From the NCBI GenBank assembly GCA_021827945.1, contig JAKATW010000114.1:1-40022 (forward strand): 40,022 nt of DNA, in the 5' to 3' direction. The stretch's first letter is position 1, and every line of letters begins with the position of its first letter. The notes below the pieces were generated by a model. The model was not told the DNA's origin. It saw only the letters and a program-made list of their open reading frames with translations, and made no database searches. This DNA comes from Thermoplasmata archaeon. GTDB taxonomy: Archaea; Thermoplasmatota; Thermoplasmata; Thermoplasmatales; GCA-001856825. The position numbers were made by a program, and so were the translations under genes. Shown piece after piece: positions 29,836-38,408 of this stretch.

Positions 29836-31800
29836 ATGATGTTTACCATTCTTGACCAGGAAAGGAAACTACTTGATGACAGAGTCGCTACTTCGATATC
29901 TCTGGGGGCCAATGAAAATCTAGTTCTCCATGGGGGTGGAAACACAAGCGTCAAATTGAAGGTTCGCAGTGCGGCTGGCAAGGAGATAAGCGCTCTCTTT
30001 GTAAAGAGTTCGGGATCCGACCTGGCCACAGTCACTCCAGAGGATTTTACTGCATTGAAAATGAACGACCTGATGGACGCAAAGCTGATGGAGAGGATGA
30101 GTGATGATGAAATGTCTTCGTTCATCAAGAGTTGTATGTTAGACCCTGATCAGGCATATCCATCAGTCGAGGTTTTCATACACGCTTTCATAAATTCAAG
30201 ATTCGTTGATCACTCTCACGCAGACTATATTGTGGCCCTCACTAATACTAATCTTGACGACAAGACAATAGCAGATGTGTTCAAGGAGAAAATTCTTGTA
30301 ATTCCCTATACACCCCCCGGTTTCAAACTCGCAAGGCACTTTCTGGATACTATAAGCGAAAGAGACCTTTCGAACTTTGCCGGTGTGATATTGAGGAATC
30401 ATGGGCTGGTCACGTGGGGAGATAATGCAAGGGAGAGTTATGAGACCCACCTCAGGCTTGTGAAGGAAGCCCAGACATTCATCGAGAGCAAATGGAAGGG
30501 ACTGCCGACCAAGAATTTTGAGAAAGTAAAAGAGGATGGTCTCATAGAATTTCTTCCAAAACTCAGAGGACTGCTGAGCAAGGAGAAGAAGAAGATTCTT
30601 ACCTGGGATAATTCTGAAGAAGCAGTCGGGTTCTCATTGAGCGATGAGGCAGATAAATTTGCTTCGCTGGGTCCCGCGACTCCAGACATGCTCGTGAGAA
30701 CAAAGAAGAACTACTTATTCTCCGATGATGTTTCAGGGCTGGAAGGCAAGATAGACAACTTTGTGAATACGTATAAAGAGGAATTTGCGAGATATGCTCC
30801 AGCGGGGAGAGCAATGCACGATCCATATCCATCGGTAATCGTGTTGAAAGGTTTTGGTTTGATCACGGCTGCAAGCACAAAGAAAGAATCGGACATACTG
30901 CGTGACGAAGCAATTCATTCTTTCAGAGTAGCATCCGCAGCCCGTGCGATCGGAAAGAATAGGTTTATCACAGACCAGCAGTGTCACGAAATGGAATACT
31001 GGCCGTTCCAAGAGGCAAAGCTGACTAAAAAAAGGAGAAAGGAACTTGAAGGCCACATTGGACTAGTCACAGGAGCAGCAAGCGGAATAGGTAAGGTCAC
31101 CTTTTCTAAGTTTGTGGATGAAGGAATACTGACGATAGGTGGTGACATAGACCAGAAGATCGACGATGTAGCTAAAGAGCTAGGAAGGGATGCTTATGGA
31201 TTGAAATTCGACATTTCAAACGAAGAATCCGTCCAGAGGGCCTATAAGGAGATCGTAAGAAAGTTCGGGGGAATTGACGTAGTCTTCAATAACGCCGGAT
31301 ATCTCAAGCCGTCACCATTGGAGGATACTTCGCTGCAGGATTTGAAGAAACATATCGACATCAACTCGATAGGCACTTTCCTAGTTACCAAAGAAGCTTT
31401 CAGGATTATGAAAAGTCAAGGAATGGGAGGGACTTTCGTCTTTAATGTCACCAAGAATGTCAGCAATCCTGGAGAAGGGATGATGTCCTATGGTACTTCA
31501 AAGGCGTTTGCTGCACAACTCTCACGTTACGTTGCATTGGAGGGGGGAAAGTACGGTATACGGAGCAACGTAATCAATCCAGACAAGATATTTAGGGAGT
31601 CCAAGATTTGGGAGAACGGGATCCTGGAAAACAGGGCGAGGGCAAAGGGAATAACCCCTGACGAATACAAGAAAGGGAATTTGCTACATGTTGAAGTGCT
31701 TCCAGACCACGTGGCGAACATCGTCGTAGAATTGATAAAGGAAAGGGTCTTCGGCGCGACCACGGGCACGATGATACCGATTGATGGGGGAATAAAGTAG
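29836..31800 (+). CDS. Bifunctional class II aldolase / short-chain dehydrogenase
   Basis: This 654-residue protein fuses a class II aldolase domain (about 1-395) with a short-chain dehydrogenase (about 405-654). The aldolase keeps NLVLHGGGNTSVKLK, the zinc histidines H126 and H128 (RFVDHSHADYIVAL) and a third at H189 (LRNHGLVTWGDN). The dehydrogenase has the TGAASGIGK cofactor loop (412-420), NNAG (485-488) and the catalytic Y552-K556 pair (SYGTSKA). The fusion matches the RhaD-RhaE type, which cleaves L-rhamnulose 1-phosphate and converts the lactaldehyde product, or related sugar pathways. Here rhamnose genes are not seen, so substrate is uncertain. ATG 29836 is followed by another ATG. 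Confidence 0.88.
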   Translation: MMFTILDQERKLLDDRVATSISLGANENLVLHGGGNTSVKLKVRSAAGKEISALFVKSSGSDLATVTPEDFTALKMNDLMDAKLMERMSDDEMSSFIKSCMLDPDQAYPSVEVFIHAFINSRFVDHSHADYIVALTNTNLDDKTIADVFKEKILVIPYTPPGFKLARHFLDTISERDLSNFAGVILRNHGLVTWGDNARESYETHLRLVKEAQTFIESKWKGLPTKNFEKVKEDGLIEFLPKLRGLLSKEKKKILTWDNSEEAVGFSLSDEADKFASLGPATPDMLVRTKKNYLFSDDVSGLEGKIDNFVNTYKEEFARYAPAGRAMHDPYPSVIVLKGFGLITAASTKKESDILRDEAIHSFRVASAARAIGKNRFITDQQCHEMEYWPFQEAKLTKKRRKELEGHIGLVTGAASGIGKVTFSKFVDEGILTIGGDIDQKIDDVAKELGRDAYGLKFDISNEESVQRAYKEIVRKFGGIDVVFNNAGYLKPSPLEDTSLQDLKKHIDINSIGTFLVTKEAFRIMKSQGMGGTFVFNVTKNVSNPGEGMMSYGTSKAFAAQLSRYVALEGGKYGIRSNVINPDKIFRESKIWENGILENRARAKGITPDEYKKGNLLHVEVLPDHVANIVVELIKERVFGATTGTMIPIDGGIK

Positions 31801-31839
31801 CACACATTCAGCAGATTGAAGTTATGGGAGTCAGAAAAA

Positions 31840-31847
31840 TTATTTAA
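31840..31847 (+). promoter_or_regulatory. TATA box of the peroxiredoxin gene
   Basis: TTATTTAA ends 22 bases ahead of the ATG at 31869, predicting a leaderless mRNA separate from the upstream dehydrogenase gene. Confidence 0.5.
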
Positions 31848-31868
31848 ACGCCTTTCGTTTGAAAAGGC

Positions 31869-32324
31869 ATGGAAGATGAACTAAAAGTCGGCGACAGCGC
31901 ACCGGATTTCGAGATACCGGGGGGAAGCGGCAAGGACAGGCTCTCCAATTACAGGGGAAGGATTGTCGTGGTATATTTCTATCCGAAGGATTTTACTCCT
32001 GGATGTACCACTGAAGCTTGCAATTTCAGGGACAACTTCAGTGATTACAAATCTAAAGGAATTGAAGTCATAGGCGTGAGCGTGGATTCTGAGGACTCTC
32101 ATAAAAGATTCGTTGATAAATACGGACTTCCGTTCCTGTTAGCTCCAGATGGATCTAAAGAGATATCTAAGAAATACAATGTACTTGGACTGGGAACGTC
32201 AAAGCGAGTCACATTCATCATAAACAAACAAGGGAAAATCGCTTACGTATTCCCAAAGGTGAGTCCAAAAGAGCACGCAAGAGAGGTTCTCGACAAGATC
32301 AAAGAGCTTGGACTTGCTGCCTAA
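31869..32324 (+). CDS. bcp: Peroxiredoxin, PrxQ/Bcp type
   Basis: This 151-residue thiol peroxidase reduces hydrogen and organic peroxides. The peroxidatic cysteine is C46 in [20 protein letters not shown], and the resolving cysteine is C51, five residues later, the arrangement of the PrxQ/Bcp group. [20 protein letters not shown] and [16 protein letters not shown] complete the thioredoxin-like fold. It is likely cytoplasmic. Its TAA overlaps the stop codon of the convergent membrane protein gene by four bases. Confidence 0.95.
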   Translation: MEDELKVGDSAPDFEIPGGSGKDRLSNYRGRIVVVYFYPKDFTPGCTTEACNFRDNFSDYKSKGIEVIGVSVDSEDSHKRFVDKYGLPFLLAPDGSKEISKKYNVLGLGTSKRVTFIINKQGKIAYVFPKVSPKEHAREVLDKIKELGLAA

Positions 32325-33136
32325 GAATTTCTTCTTCCGAACCAGCCCGTTCTCTGCTGCCCTGTATCTTGAACAGGTTGGTCTGTCGGGATCGGAGGGT
32401 TCTGATCTCCCTCCTTTTTCTTTCTCTGCCTAGACATAGAAAGTGCCCTTGCAAAGAAAGCGAATGCTAAGAAGAAGAGAAAAGTGATCAGAAGATAGCT
32501 CAGTATAAGACTCTCTGCAAGGAGGAATACTACGTTTATCGTGGGTATAAGTACTGGTCCCAAGAACTCAACAATCTGGTTTACAGTCGTGTTGTTCTTC
32601 AGAACGTGTAGTGTCATATACACCACGTAGGCATGCGAAGAAAGCTGACCTGCGTTCAATGAGTATGTGTAATTTGTGCCAGTCGTGGCAAAAGTAATGT
32701 TGGTTGTGGATAGAGTAGTGTTAGTAAAAAGGTCTATGAGATCAATCTTTGCGCTGTTTGTGATGTTTTTGGTCGGTAGAGTGAAATTGAAAATGTAATT
32801 TCCGCTGCTGTTGTAATAGCCGAAGTGTATGTCGTAAGTCGTGGATGAGATCGTAAGCGCTGCTGTTGTCTCGTGGGGTGCACTAGTAAGTGAGTTGGAT
32901 ATCCCTCCCATCGCAAGGAAAAAAGCTACGACTATTGCTATAAAACCGTAGAATGCCCTATCAGAGAATCTCCAAGCCTTAGTATAGTGGAATATGACAA
33001 GGAGGAGTATTGGTATCAGCAAGTACAGAAATGATATATAAAACGAAAGATACAGGAGTATAGCGGATACAACTATACCTATCAACATTCCGTAGAGCCC
33101 GTTTTTCCTTCTCTTCCCCGTGAGACCTTCCCACAT
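32321..33136 (-). CDS. Membrane protein with sequon-rich outer domain
   Basis: This 271-residue protein has three hydrophobic segments near the N-terminus (about 14-34, 35-50 and 62-80), an extracytoplasmic domain of about 110 residues, and another hydrophobic region (about 192-230), followed by a basic tail with proline and glutamine. The outer domain contains at least six N-glycosylation sequons (NFT, NIT, NTT, NIT, NYT, NNT, at about 117-183). This fits an archaeal surface glycoprotein. No catalytic motif was recognised. The start is ATG 33136. Confidence 0.75.
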   Translation of the reverse strand: MWEGLTGKRRKNGLYGMLIGIVVSAILLYLSFYISFLYLLIPILLLVIFHYTKAWRFSDRAFYGFIAIVVAFFLAMGGISNSLTSAPHETTAALTISSTTYDIHFGYYNSSGNYIFNFTLPTKNITNSAKIDLIDLFTNTTLSTTNITFATTGTNYTYSLNAGQLSSHAYVVYMTLHVLKNNTTVNQIVEFLGPVLIPTINVVFLLAESLILSYLLITFLFFLAFAFFARALSMSRQRKKKEGDQNPPIPTDQPVQDTGQQRTGWFGRRNS

Positions 33137-33181
33137 CTAAGCGGGAAGGATAAAAGAGTTAATTAATATTGTTGAAGATCC

Positions 33182-34393
33182 TTGCAGCTAGTGGATTTCT
33201 CTGAAATAGGAGTCTTTGGATATTATTTCGACCTGAAACCATCGGGTGGCAAACTCAGAAAGGAATCAGAGGACTTCTATGTGGAAGAGCAGTTCGATTC
33301 GCTTTCCAAGAAGGAGGACGGAAAGGTGTTAATTCTCAAGCTCAAGGCAAAGAACTGGGAACACAACAGACTTCTCAGGTTCGTTGCCAGGAGCAATCGT
33401 GTATCTCCGAAGAGAGTCTACTTTGCTGGTACAAAGGACAGGAGGAGCGTGAAAGTCCAGTACCTCAGCATTCCTGGTATCAAGTACAGAGACTTTCACC
33501 TAGACGACGTCGAAATTCTTGAACATTTTTACCTAGACTCTCCCCTCACTATTGGTTCTCATTCTCAGAATCTTTTTGTGATAAAAGTATCAGATTCTGA
33601 TCCAGAAACTCTTCTTACTAATTGCAGAGAGATATCCTCTGAGGGGATAGTTCCTAACTATTATGGACCTCAGCGCTTTGGTAACATTCGTCCCGTAACG
33701 CACCTGGTCGGAAGAGAGATAGTAAAGGGACGCTACGAAGAGGCTGTCAGGCTGTTCGTTGGGTATCCCGGTGAGGACAGATTTGCGGACATTAGGAGAG
33801 AGTACTACAATAATCCAGACCCTCTGAAAGGATTGGAGAACTTCCCTGAAACTCTGGATCTAGAGAGAAAGATCATGGAGCACTTGAGTCGTGAAAGAGA
33901 GGACTACTCTGGAGCTATCAAGCAGCTCCCCGAGAACCTAGTTTCAATGTTCATTCATGCGTATCAAGGCTACATATTCAACCGTATTCTGAGCAAAAGA
34001 CTGGAAATCAACAAATCGCTTATTCCCGGTGACATTTTCAGACTAGACGACGAATTCGTAAAGGTCAATATACTGAACCTGGAAAAATTGAATTCTTCTC
34101 TAAAGAGGGGCGAAGGATCTCCGACAGGATTGGTGATAGGACACGGAACTGAGATTGCGGGCGGAAAAATGGGAGAGATTGAGAATGGAATACTGGAGCA
34201 GGAAGGATTGAAATCAATCGACTTCAAACTTCCATTCGGACTGAGCTCAAAGGGAGAGAGGAGGAATCTGTACCTTAGGTTCAATGATTTTGAATTCTTT
34301 GACTCGACCTTGAAATTCTCTCTACCACCTGGAGGCTATGCAACTTCTGTCTTAAGAGAAGTGATGAGAGTTGACGAAATGGCAAACTACTGA
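33182..34393 (+). CDS. truD: tRNA pseudouridine synthase TruD
   Basis: This 403-residue enzyme makes pseudouridine 13 in tRNA. The catalytic aspartate is D86 in RVYFAGTKDRRSVKVQYLSI, and NYYGPQRFGNIRPVTHLVGR is the second TruD signature. The TRUD insertion domain lies between. HAYQGYIFNRILSKRLEI and LPGGYATSVLREVMR-like SLPPGGYATSVLREVMR close the protein. The start is TTG at 33182, the first start before the conserved region, with GTG 33191 as an alternative. Its stop overlaps the convergent CPBP protease gene by seven bases. Confidence 0.94.
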   Translation: MQLVDFSEIGVFGYYFDLKPSGGKLRKESEDFYVEEQFDSLSKKEDGKVLILKLKAKNWEHNRLLRFVARSNRVSPKRVYFAGTKDRRSVKVQYLSIPGIKYRDFHLDDVEILEHFYLDSPLTIGSHSQNLFVIKVSDSDPETLLTNCREISSEGIVPNYYGPQRFGNIRPVTHLVGREIVKGRYEEAVRLFVGYPGEDRFADIRREYYNNPDPLKGLENFPETLDLERKIMEHLSREREDYSGAIKQLPENLVSMFIHAYQGYIFNRILSKRLEINKSLIPGDIFRLDDEFVKVNILNLEKLNSSLKRGEGSPTGLVIGHGTEIAGGKMGEIENGILEQEGLKSIDFKLPFGLSSKGERRNLYLRFNDFEFFDSTLKFSLPPGGYATSVLREVMRVDEMANY

Positions 34394-35454
34394 TCTCGTT
34401 TAAAGACCGTTCCACAATCATCGCATCGATAGACATCATCATAAAAGAAAGTAACTCTGCCAGAACCGCAGTTCTTGCATACCAACGGATTTCTAGGGTT
34501 ATTCTGTTTAACTGGATTCTGCTGTTCTGAGGGACTATGCCCGGACCTTTTTTCTTGGTAGAGAGTTCTGGCCTGCAGGACGTAGACAATCAGGACAACT
34601 ATGCCGCCCACTATCGCGACGACGATAAAGGCTCCGATAAAAGCATTGGTGTAACTCGAAGCGATCGGATCACCGTACCCGAGCGGCATAAGCAAAGAGG
34701 GAGAATCTATAGAGAAGTGGAATAAGACATCTGCGTACAAACCGAACCTGAGATATAGTACACCGAGCAGCAATCCACCCAGGGCAGCCTGTGGGACTTT
34801 CGAAAGGTCCCATGATGTCACATGAGCAAATCCGAAGATCAGGGACGATATTACCAGTGCAGTAATTTCTGGTTTGCCAAACTTGTATCCTCCACCCCAT
34901 ATGGCTCTGTACCAGGGCAGCTTAGCTGGTCTTGAAGGAGATTCTTTGCCGTGAGTGCTCCAGGCATAATACACAAATAGTGGAAGCCCAATGTAAACAA
35001 CACGGGAAATAAGCTCCTCATAGAGACCTGCATTGGTGATCGTTAAGAAATTCAGATAGAATGGAGTTGAACTAGATATTGGGCTCACAATCGGGTAACC
35101 GGCGAGTGAGATGAGACTTATATAAACTACTGACAGAAAATAGTTCAGGGCAAAGAATTCTCCCAGCCTGTATAGGGATGAATTCTCAAATTTAAAGGTC
35201 GAGCGATAGAGGGCAAAGATGAGGAACACTATTACTGCTATAACGACAAACACCAGCCAGTATGCAGTAAAAGTTCCAGAGAGGTATACTAAAAGGAGAG
35301 GTATTGGAACGATTACAAATAATGGGAATTGTGTGTTGAGGAAATTTGGAAAATTGGGTTTAAAGAGGATGATAGTCATAACTAGGTCAACCACCATCAT
35401 TATCGCCCAAAGTGCAGAAAGAACTGCTACAAACGCTACGTATCCTTTGTTCAT
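34387..35454 (-). CDS. CPBP-family intramembrane metalloprotease with zinc ribbon
   Basis: This 355-residue protein has about eight membrane segments and the CPBP (CAAX protease and bacteriocin-processing) motifs: the EExxxR motif at E146, E147 and R151 (NAGLYEELISRVVYIG), FxxxH at F207-H211 (IFGFAHVTSWD) and H246 (DVLFHFSIDSPS). After the last membrane segment a cytoplasmic tail holds a zinc ribbon (CKNCGSGRVTFFYDD then RCDDCG, about 325-350). It may cleave membrane proteins or prenylated substrates, though many CPBP members have no known substrate. The ATG at 35454 overlaps the homoserine dehydrogenase stop in ATGA, so the two are likely cotranscribed. Confidence 0.85.
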   Translation of the reverse strand: MNKGYVAFVAVLSALWAIMMVVDLVMTIILFKPNFPNFLNTQFPLFVIVPIPLLLVYLSGTFTAYWLVFVVIAVIVFLIFALYRSTFKFENSSLYRLGEFFALNYFLSVVYISLISLAGYPIVSPISSSTPFYLNFLTITNAGLYEELISRVVYIGLPLFVYYAWSTHGKESPSRPAKLPWYRAIWGGGYKFGKPEITALVISSLIFGFAHVTSWDLSKVPQAALGGLLLGVLYLRFGLYADVLFHFSIDSPSLLMPLGYGDPIASSYTNAFIGAFIVVAIVGGIVVLIVYVLQARTLYQEKRSGHSPSEQQNPVKQNNPRNPLVCKNCGSGRVTFFYDDVYRCDDCGTVFKRDQ

Positions 35455-36422
35455 TTGGCTGCCTTTTCTGACCTCGACAGTAATATATCGTTTAATACAG
35501 TTGCGGCTGATTCCAATGGCCCATCGTGATCGGTGAAAATAGTGAGGTGATCAAGAACGTCTGTATTGAACCTTATTACCATCGCAGGTCCAACAGCATT
35601 GGCAAAGACAGACTTTCCATCGACCTTCTTGTATTCTACATTAACACCCTTGGGGGTAACATCAGTAATCTGCCTGAGACCTGTTGCGATTTCGCTTTCC
35701 TTGGAAGAGACAGTGGCTTCCTTTAGTGTTAGAGTTGAACCGTATATCCTCCTGTGAAGAATGATACCCTTCCTAGCGGAATCTATTCCAGCGAGGTCGT
35801 CTCTTTGATCCCTCTCCGCTATCCCTAGATTCATCGCCTCACCCCTCGCCGAGGTCTGTGTCTTGCCTTCTTCCATCCTGGAGATAACGAAGGTGCTTGT
35901 AGCATTGAATATTCCGTCAACTGAAAGGACCTTGGCTGATTTCATGCAGTAGTCCATAAGATTGAATACTGGAAGACCTCCACACACCGTAGCTTCATAC
36001 CGTAAATTCCTCCCCATTTCCTTTGCCACACTGAACAAGTCGGTATCGGAAACAAGAACGCTCTTGTTGGCTGTCACGACATTCTTTTCATACTCGAATG
36101 CCGCCATTATGTGATCTATCCCTGGTCTACCGTCTCTAGTGCTCTGTGTTATCTCGACAACGAGATCTGATTCCAGATCCACGATTGCACTTGTCGCGCT
36201 TATCTTTTCGAACGAATCGAGCGTCTTGAGTCCCCCTCCTTCCTTGGCCTGAATTATCCTGGTAAGTGGCACTCCGTCCGTGATTACTGTTCCAGTGGTA
36301 TCACTTACGGAGACGACGTCTATCTTCTCACCAATCGATTGCTGAATAATCGTCCCTTTGTCATTGATAAGTTTCAACAGATTCCTTCCAATCGAGCCAA
36401 ATCCAATCAGCTGGACCCTCAT
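35451..36422 (-). CDS. hom: Homoserine dehydrogenase
   Basis: This 323-residue enzyme reduces aspartate semialdehyde to homoserine with NAD(P)H, toward threonine and methionine. The N-terminal cofactor fold has MRVQLIGFGSIGRNLLKLIN, the catalytic core VTANKSVLV and LRYEATVCGGLPVFNLMDYC, and DQRDDLAGIDSARKGIILHR aligns with the substrate-binding part. The protein lacks a C-terminal ACT domain, as in short archaeal forms, so threonine feedback is not evident. A TATA element (ATAATAATAC, 36442-36451) lies 20 bases upstream of the ATG. Confidence 0.92.
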   Translation of the reverse strand: MRVQLIGFGSIGRNLLKLINDKGTIIQQSIGEKIDVVSVSDTTGTVITDGVPLTRIIQAKEGGGLKTLDSFEKISATSAIVDLESDLVVEITQSTRDGRPGIDHIMAAFEYEKNVVTANKSVLVSDTDLFSVAKEMGRNLRYEATVCGGLPVFNLMDYCMKSAKVLSVDGIFNATSTFVISRMEEGKTQTSARGEAMNLGIAERDQRDDLAGIDSARKGIILHRRIYGSTLTLKEATVSSKESEIATGLRQITDVTPKGVNVEYKKVDGKSVFANAVGPAMVIRFNTDVLDHLTIFTDHDGPLESAATVLNDILLSRSEKAAK

Positions 36423-36441
36423 GAACGACGTATATTGATTG

Positions 36442-36482
36442 GTATTATTATTTTTGTTTAGCTTGAGGGAGAAACATTAAAT
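36442..36482. promoter_or_regulatory. Divergent promoter region of hom and the TPR gene
   Basis: Two TATA elements sit back to back in an 82-base gap. ATAATAATAC on the minus strand (36442-36451) is 20 bases from the hom ATG, and CATTAAAT on the plus strand (36475-36482) is 23 bases from the TPR ATG. Both fit leaderless transcripts. Confidence 0.5.
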
Positions 36483-36504
36483 CGTCGTAAGTTAATAGTC
36501 AGTT

Positions 36505-37167
36505 ATGAGCGAAGACAGGGTGCTTCCATCTCTTGCAAAGAGCACCGACGAGTACATGGCAGCTTTCGAACTTTCGGAGGACGGATATCTAGAAGAAGCA
36601 GAGAAGCACGCTAGAAAATCTTTAGAGATTAAGAAGAACATAGATGCGCTGATACTGCTTATAGACGTACTTGAAAGGCAGAACAAGGATTCCGCAAGTT
36701 ATCAGAAGATGCTTGTTGAGGAGTATCCAACAAATCCAGATACATACAGGAGACTGTTCATATCAAGCTTCAATTCCAGCAAGGAAGAAGCTCTCTCCTA
36801 CATCAACAAGGCCATAAATCTCCTGAAAAAACCTGTGTATTACTATGATAAGTCTCGCCTTCTGCTTTCCATGGAGAGGTACCTCGAAGCACTCGCTTCA
36901 GTTGACTTGGCAATCAAGATGGAGAATAGGAACCCATCCTACTGGAACAAGAGGGCAGAGATTCTGCTGAAGCTCCAGAGGGTGAACGACGCAAAGGAGT
37001 CTTGCGAGGTTTCGCTCAAGATAGACCAGAGGGATAGAAGTGCTCTTACCACACTCTCAAGGATTTATCTCAATTCCGGGGAAAAGGCAAAGGCTCGAGA
37101 CCTGCTCCTAAAGATTGAAGACAGGGATGATGAGATAAAGAAATTGCTGGAAGAGACTATCTCCTAA
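36505..37167 (+). CDS. TPR repeat protein
   Basis: This 220-residue soluble protein is made of TPR-like helical repeats, including MAAFELSEDGYLEEAEKHAR, YYDKSRLLLSMERYLEALAS with VDLAIKMENRNPSYWNKRAE, and LLKLQRVNDAKESCEVSLKI followed by a final helix pair (LTTLSRIYLNSGEKAKARDL). Five or so repeats cover most of the length. It probably mediates protein contacts. The partner is unknown. Its TAA overlaps the stop of apgM by four bases. It is not closely similar to the TPR gene at 22626. Confidence 0.82.
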   Translation: MSEDRVLPSLAKSTDEYMAAFELSEDGYLEEAEKHARKSLEIKKNIDALILLIDVLERQNKDSASYQKMLVEEYPTNPDTYRRLFISSFNSSKEEALSYINKAINLLKKPVYYYDKSRLLLSMERYLEALASVDLAIKMENRNPSYWNKRAEILLKLQRVNDAKESCEVSLKIDQRDRSALTTLSRIYLNSGEKAKARDLLLKIEDRDDEIKKLLEETIS

Positions 37168-38378
37168 GCGCCGTATTTCTCTGCCCTGTTCGCTGAGCTC
37201 AGGAGGACGTTCATTAAATCGCTTCCAGTTAGTCTAAGGTATCCATTCTTAGCAGATATTTCATCGAAATCTCCTACGCCATCTCGTCTGCATCCTGGAT
37301 AATGAAGAAGTATGGGCACCGGGTCAGATGTGTGCTCCTTTACGCTTGCGGGAGTGGAGTGATCACCAGTGAAACAGATGACGATATCGTTTCTCACTTT
37401 CATGATGGTTTCTCCCATCGCTTCGTCGATCTTTTCTATGAACTCCTTCTTTGCAATTCCATTTCCGTCGTGCCCTGCGATGTCTGTACCTTTTACATTG
37501 ACAATAACGAAATCCACTTCCTTCAATGCCTCGATTGCTGCAGAGAACTTCTTTCTCACGTCTGTATCGATAGATCCTGTAACACCGTTTGGAGTGAAGT
37601 CCCTCAAACCAACCAGTCTACATATTCCTGATACAAGTGCAACTGCAGCCACGTACCCTCCTTTGAGTGAGTATCTCTCTGCGAAGTTCGGGAGTGTCGG
37701 TACCTGTCCTCCACCTCTATATAGTATTGCGTTTGCCTCTCTCAGGCCTTCTGTCCTTCTCCTCTTATTCAACGGATGGTCCTTGAGAATGAGCAGGGAA
37801 CGCTTGTAGAATTCATTCAGTATCCTCGCGGTCTTTATCCCCTCTTTGGTGGTTGGAACGATGTCTCTGGGTTTAAGATTCTCTGCGTGAGGATCGTTAT
37901 CTGTTACATCAGTGGTTATCCCCTGACCCCTGAGAACAAGGGCAGCCCTGTGTTCTGTGCCTTCCTTGAAGAGTACCTCAACGTCTTCTATCTTCATGTT
38001 AAGTGATTTTGCTAGTTCTGATGTTCCCTCCCTGATCCTTCCAGCCCTCCTGTCAGTTACTGTTCCATTTTTGTCAACTGTTGCAAAATTTGCTCTGAAT
38101 GCGACATCGCCTCCTTTTAGGGTTAATCCCGTTCCCATGGCTTCAAATGGACCCCTCCCAGTATAGTATTTGAAAGGATCATATCCTAGATAGTTTAGGT
38201 GTGAGGTATCAGATCCAGGAATCACCCCTGGCCTTATAGGATCGATAAGGCCGACCATTCCTTCCTTTGCCAGTCTGTTGAGATTAGGCTTGTTTGCAGC
38301 CTCCAAGGTTGTCTTGCCATTTAGAGATTCGAAAGGTCTGTCACCGAGTCCGTCTGCTATTATCAAAAGAATCTTCAT
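37164..38378 (-). CDS. apgM: 2,3-bisphosphoglycerate-independent phosphoglycerate mutase (archaeal)
   Basis: This 404-residue enzyme interconverts 3- and 2-phosphoglycerate in glycolysis/gluconeogenesis without cofactor, using metal ions. Alkaline-phosphatase-superfamily motifs are the N-terminal metal site KILLIIADGLGDRPFESLNG, the nucleophile region PGVIPGSDTSHLNYLGYDPF, DIAGHDGNGIAKKEFIEKID and CFTGDHSTPASVKEHTSDPV. The ATG at 38378 is preferred over one seven codons upstream because it matches family N-termini and a TATA-like element (minus strand, about 38400-38408) lies 22 bases ahead. The gene is 30 bases downstream of the DUF92 gene on the same strand. Confidence 0.93.
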   Translation of the reverse strand: MKILLIIADGLGDRPFESLNGKTTLEAANKPNLNRLAKEGMVGLIDPIRPGVIPGSDTSHLNYLGYDPFKYYTGRGPFEAMGTGLTLKGGDVAFRANFATVDKNGTVTDRRAGRIREGTSELAKSLNMKIEDVEVLFKEGTEHRAALVLRGQGITTDVTDNDPHAENLKPRDIVPTTKEGIKTARILNEFYKRSLLILKDHPLNKRRRTEGLREANAILYRGGGQVPTLPNFAERYSLKGGYVAAVALVSGICRLVGLRDFTPNGVTGSIDTDVRKKFSAAIEALKEVDFVIVNVKGTDIAGHDGNGIAKKEFIEKIDEAMGETIMKVRNDIVICFTGDHSTPASVKEHTSDPVPILLHYPGCRRDGVGDFDEISAKNGYLRLTGSDLMNVLLSSANRAEKYGA

Positions 38379-38408
38379 CAATTGAGATGCCATCATCATA
38401 AAATAAAT

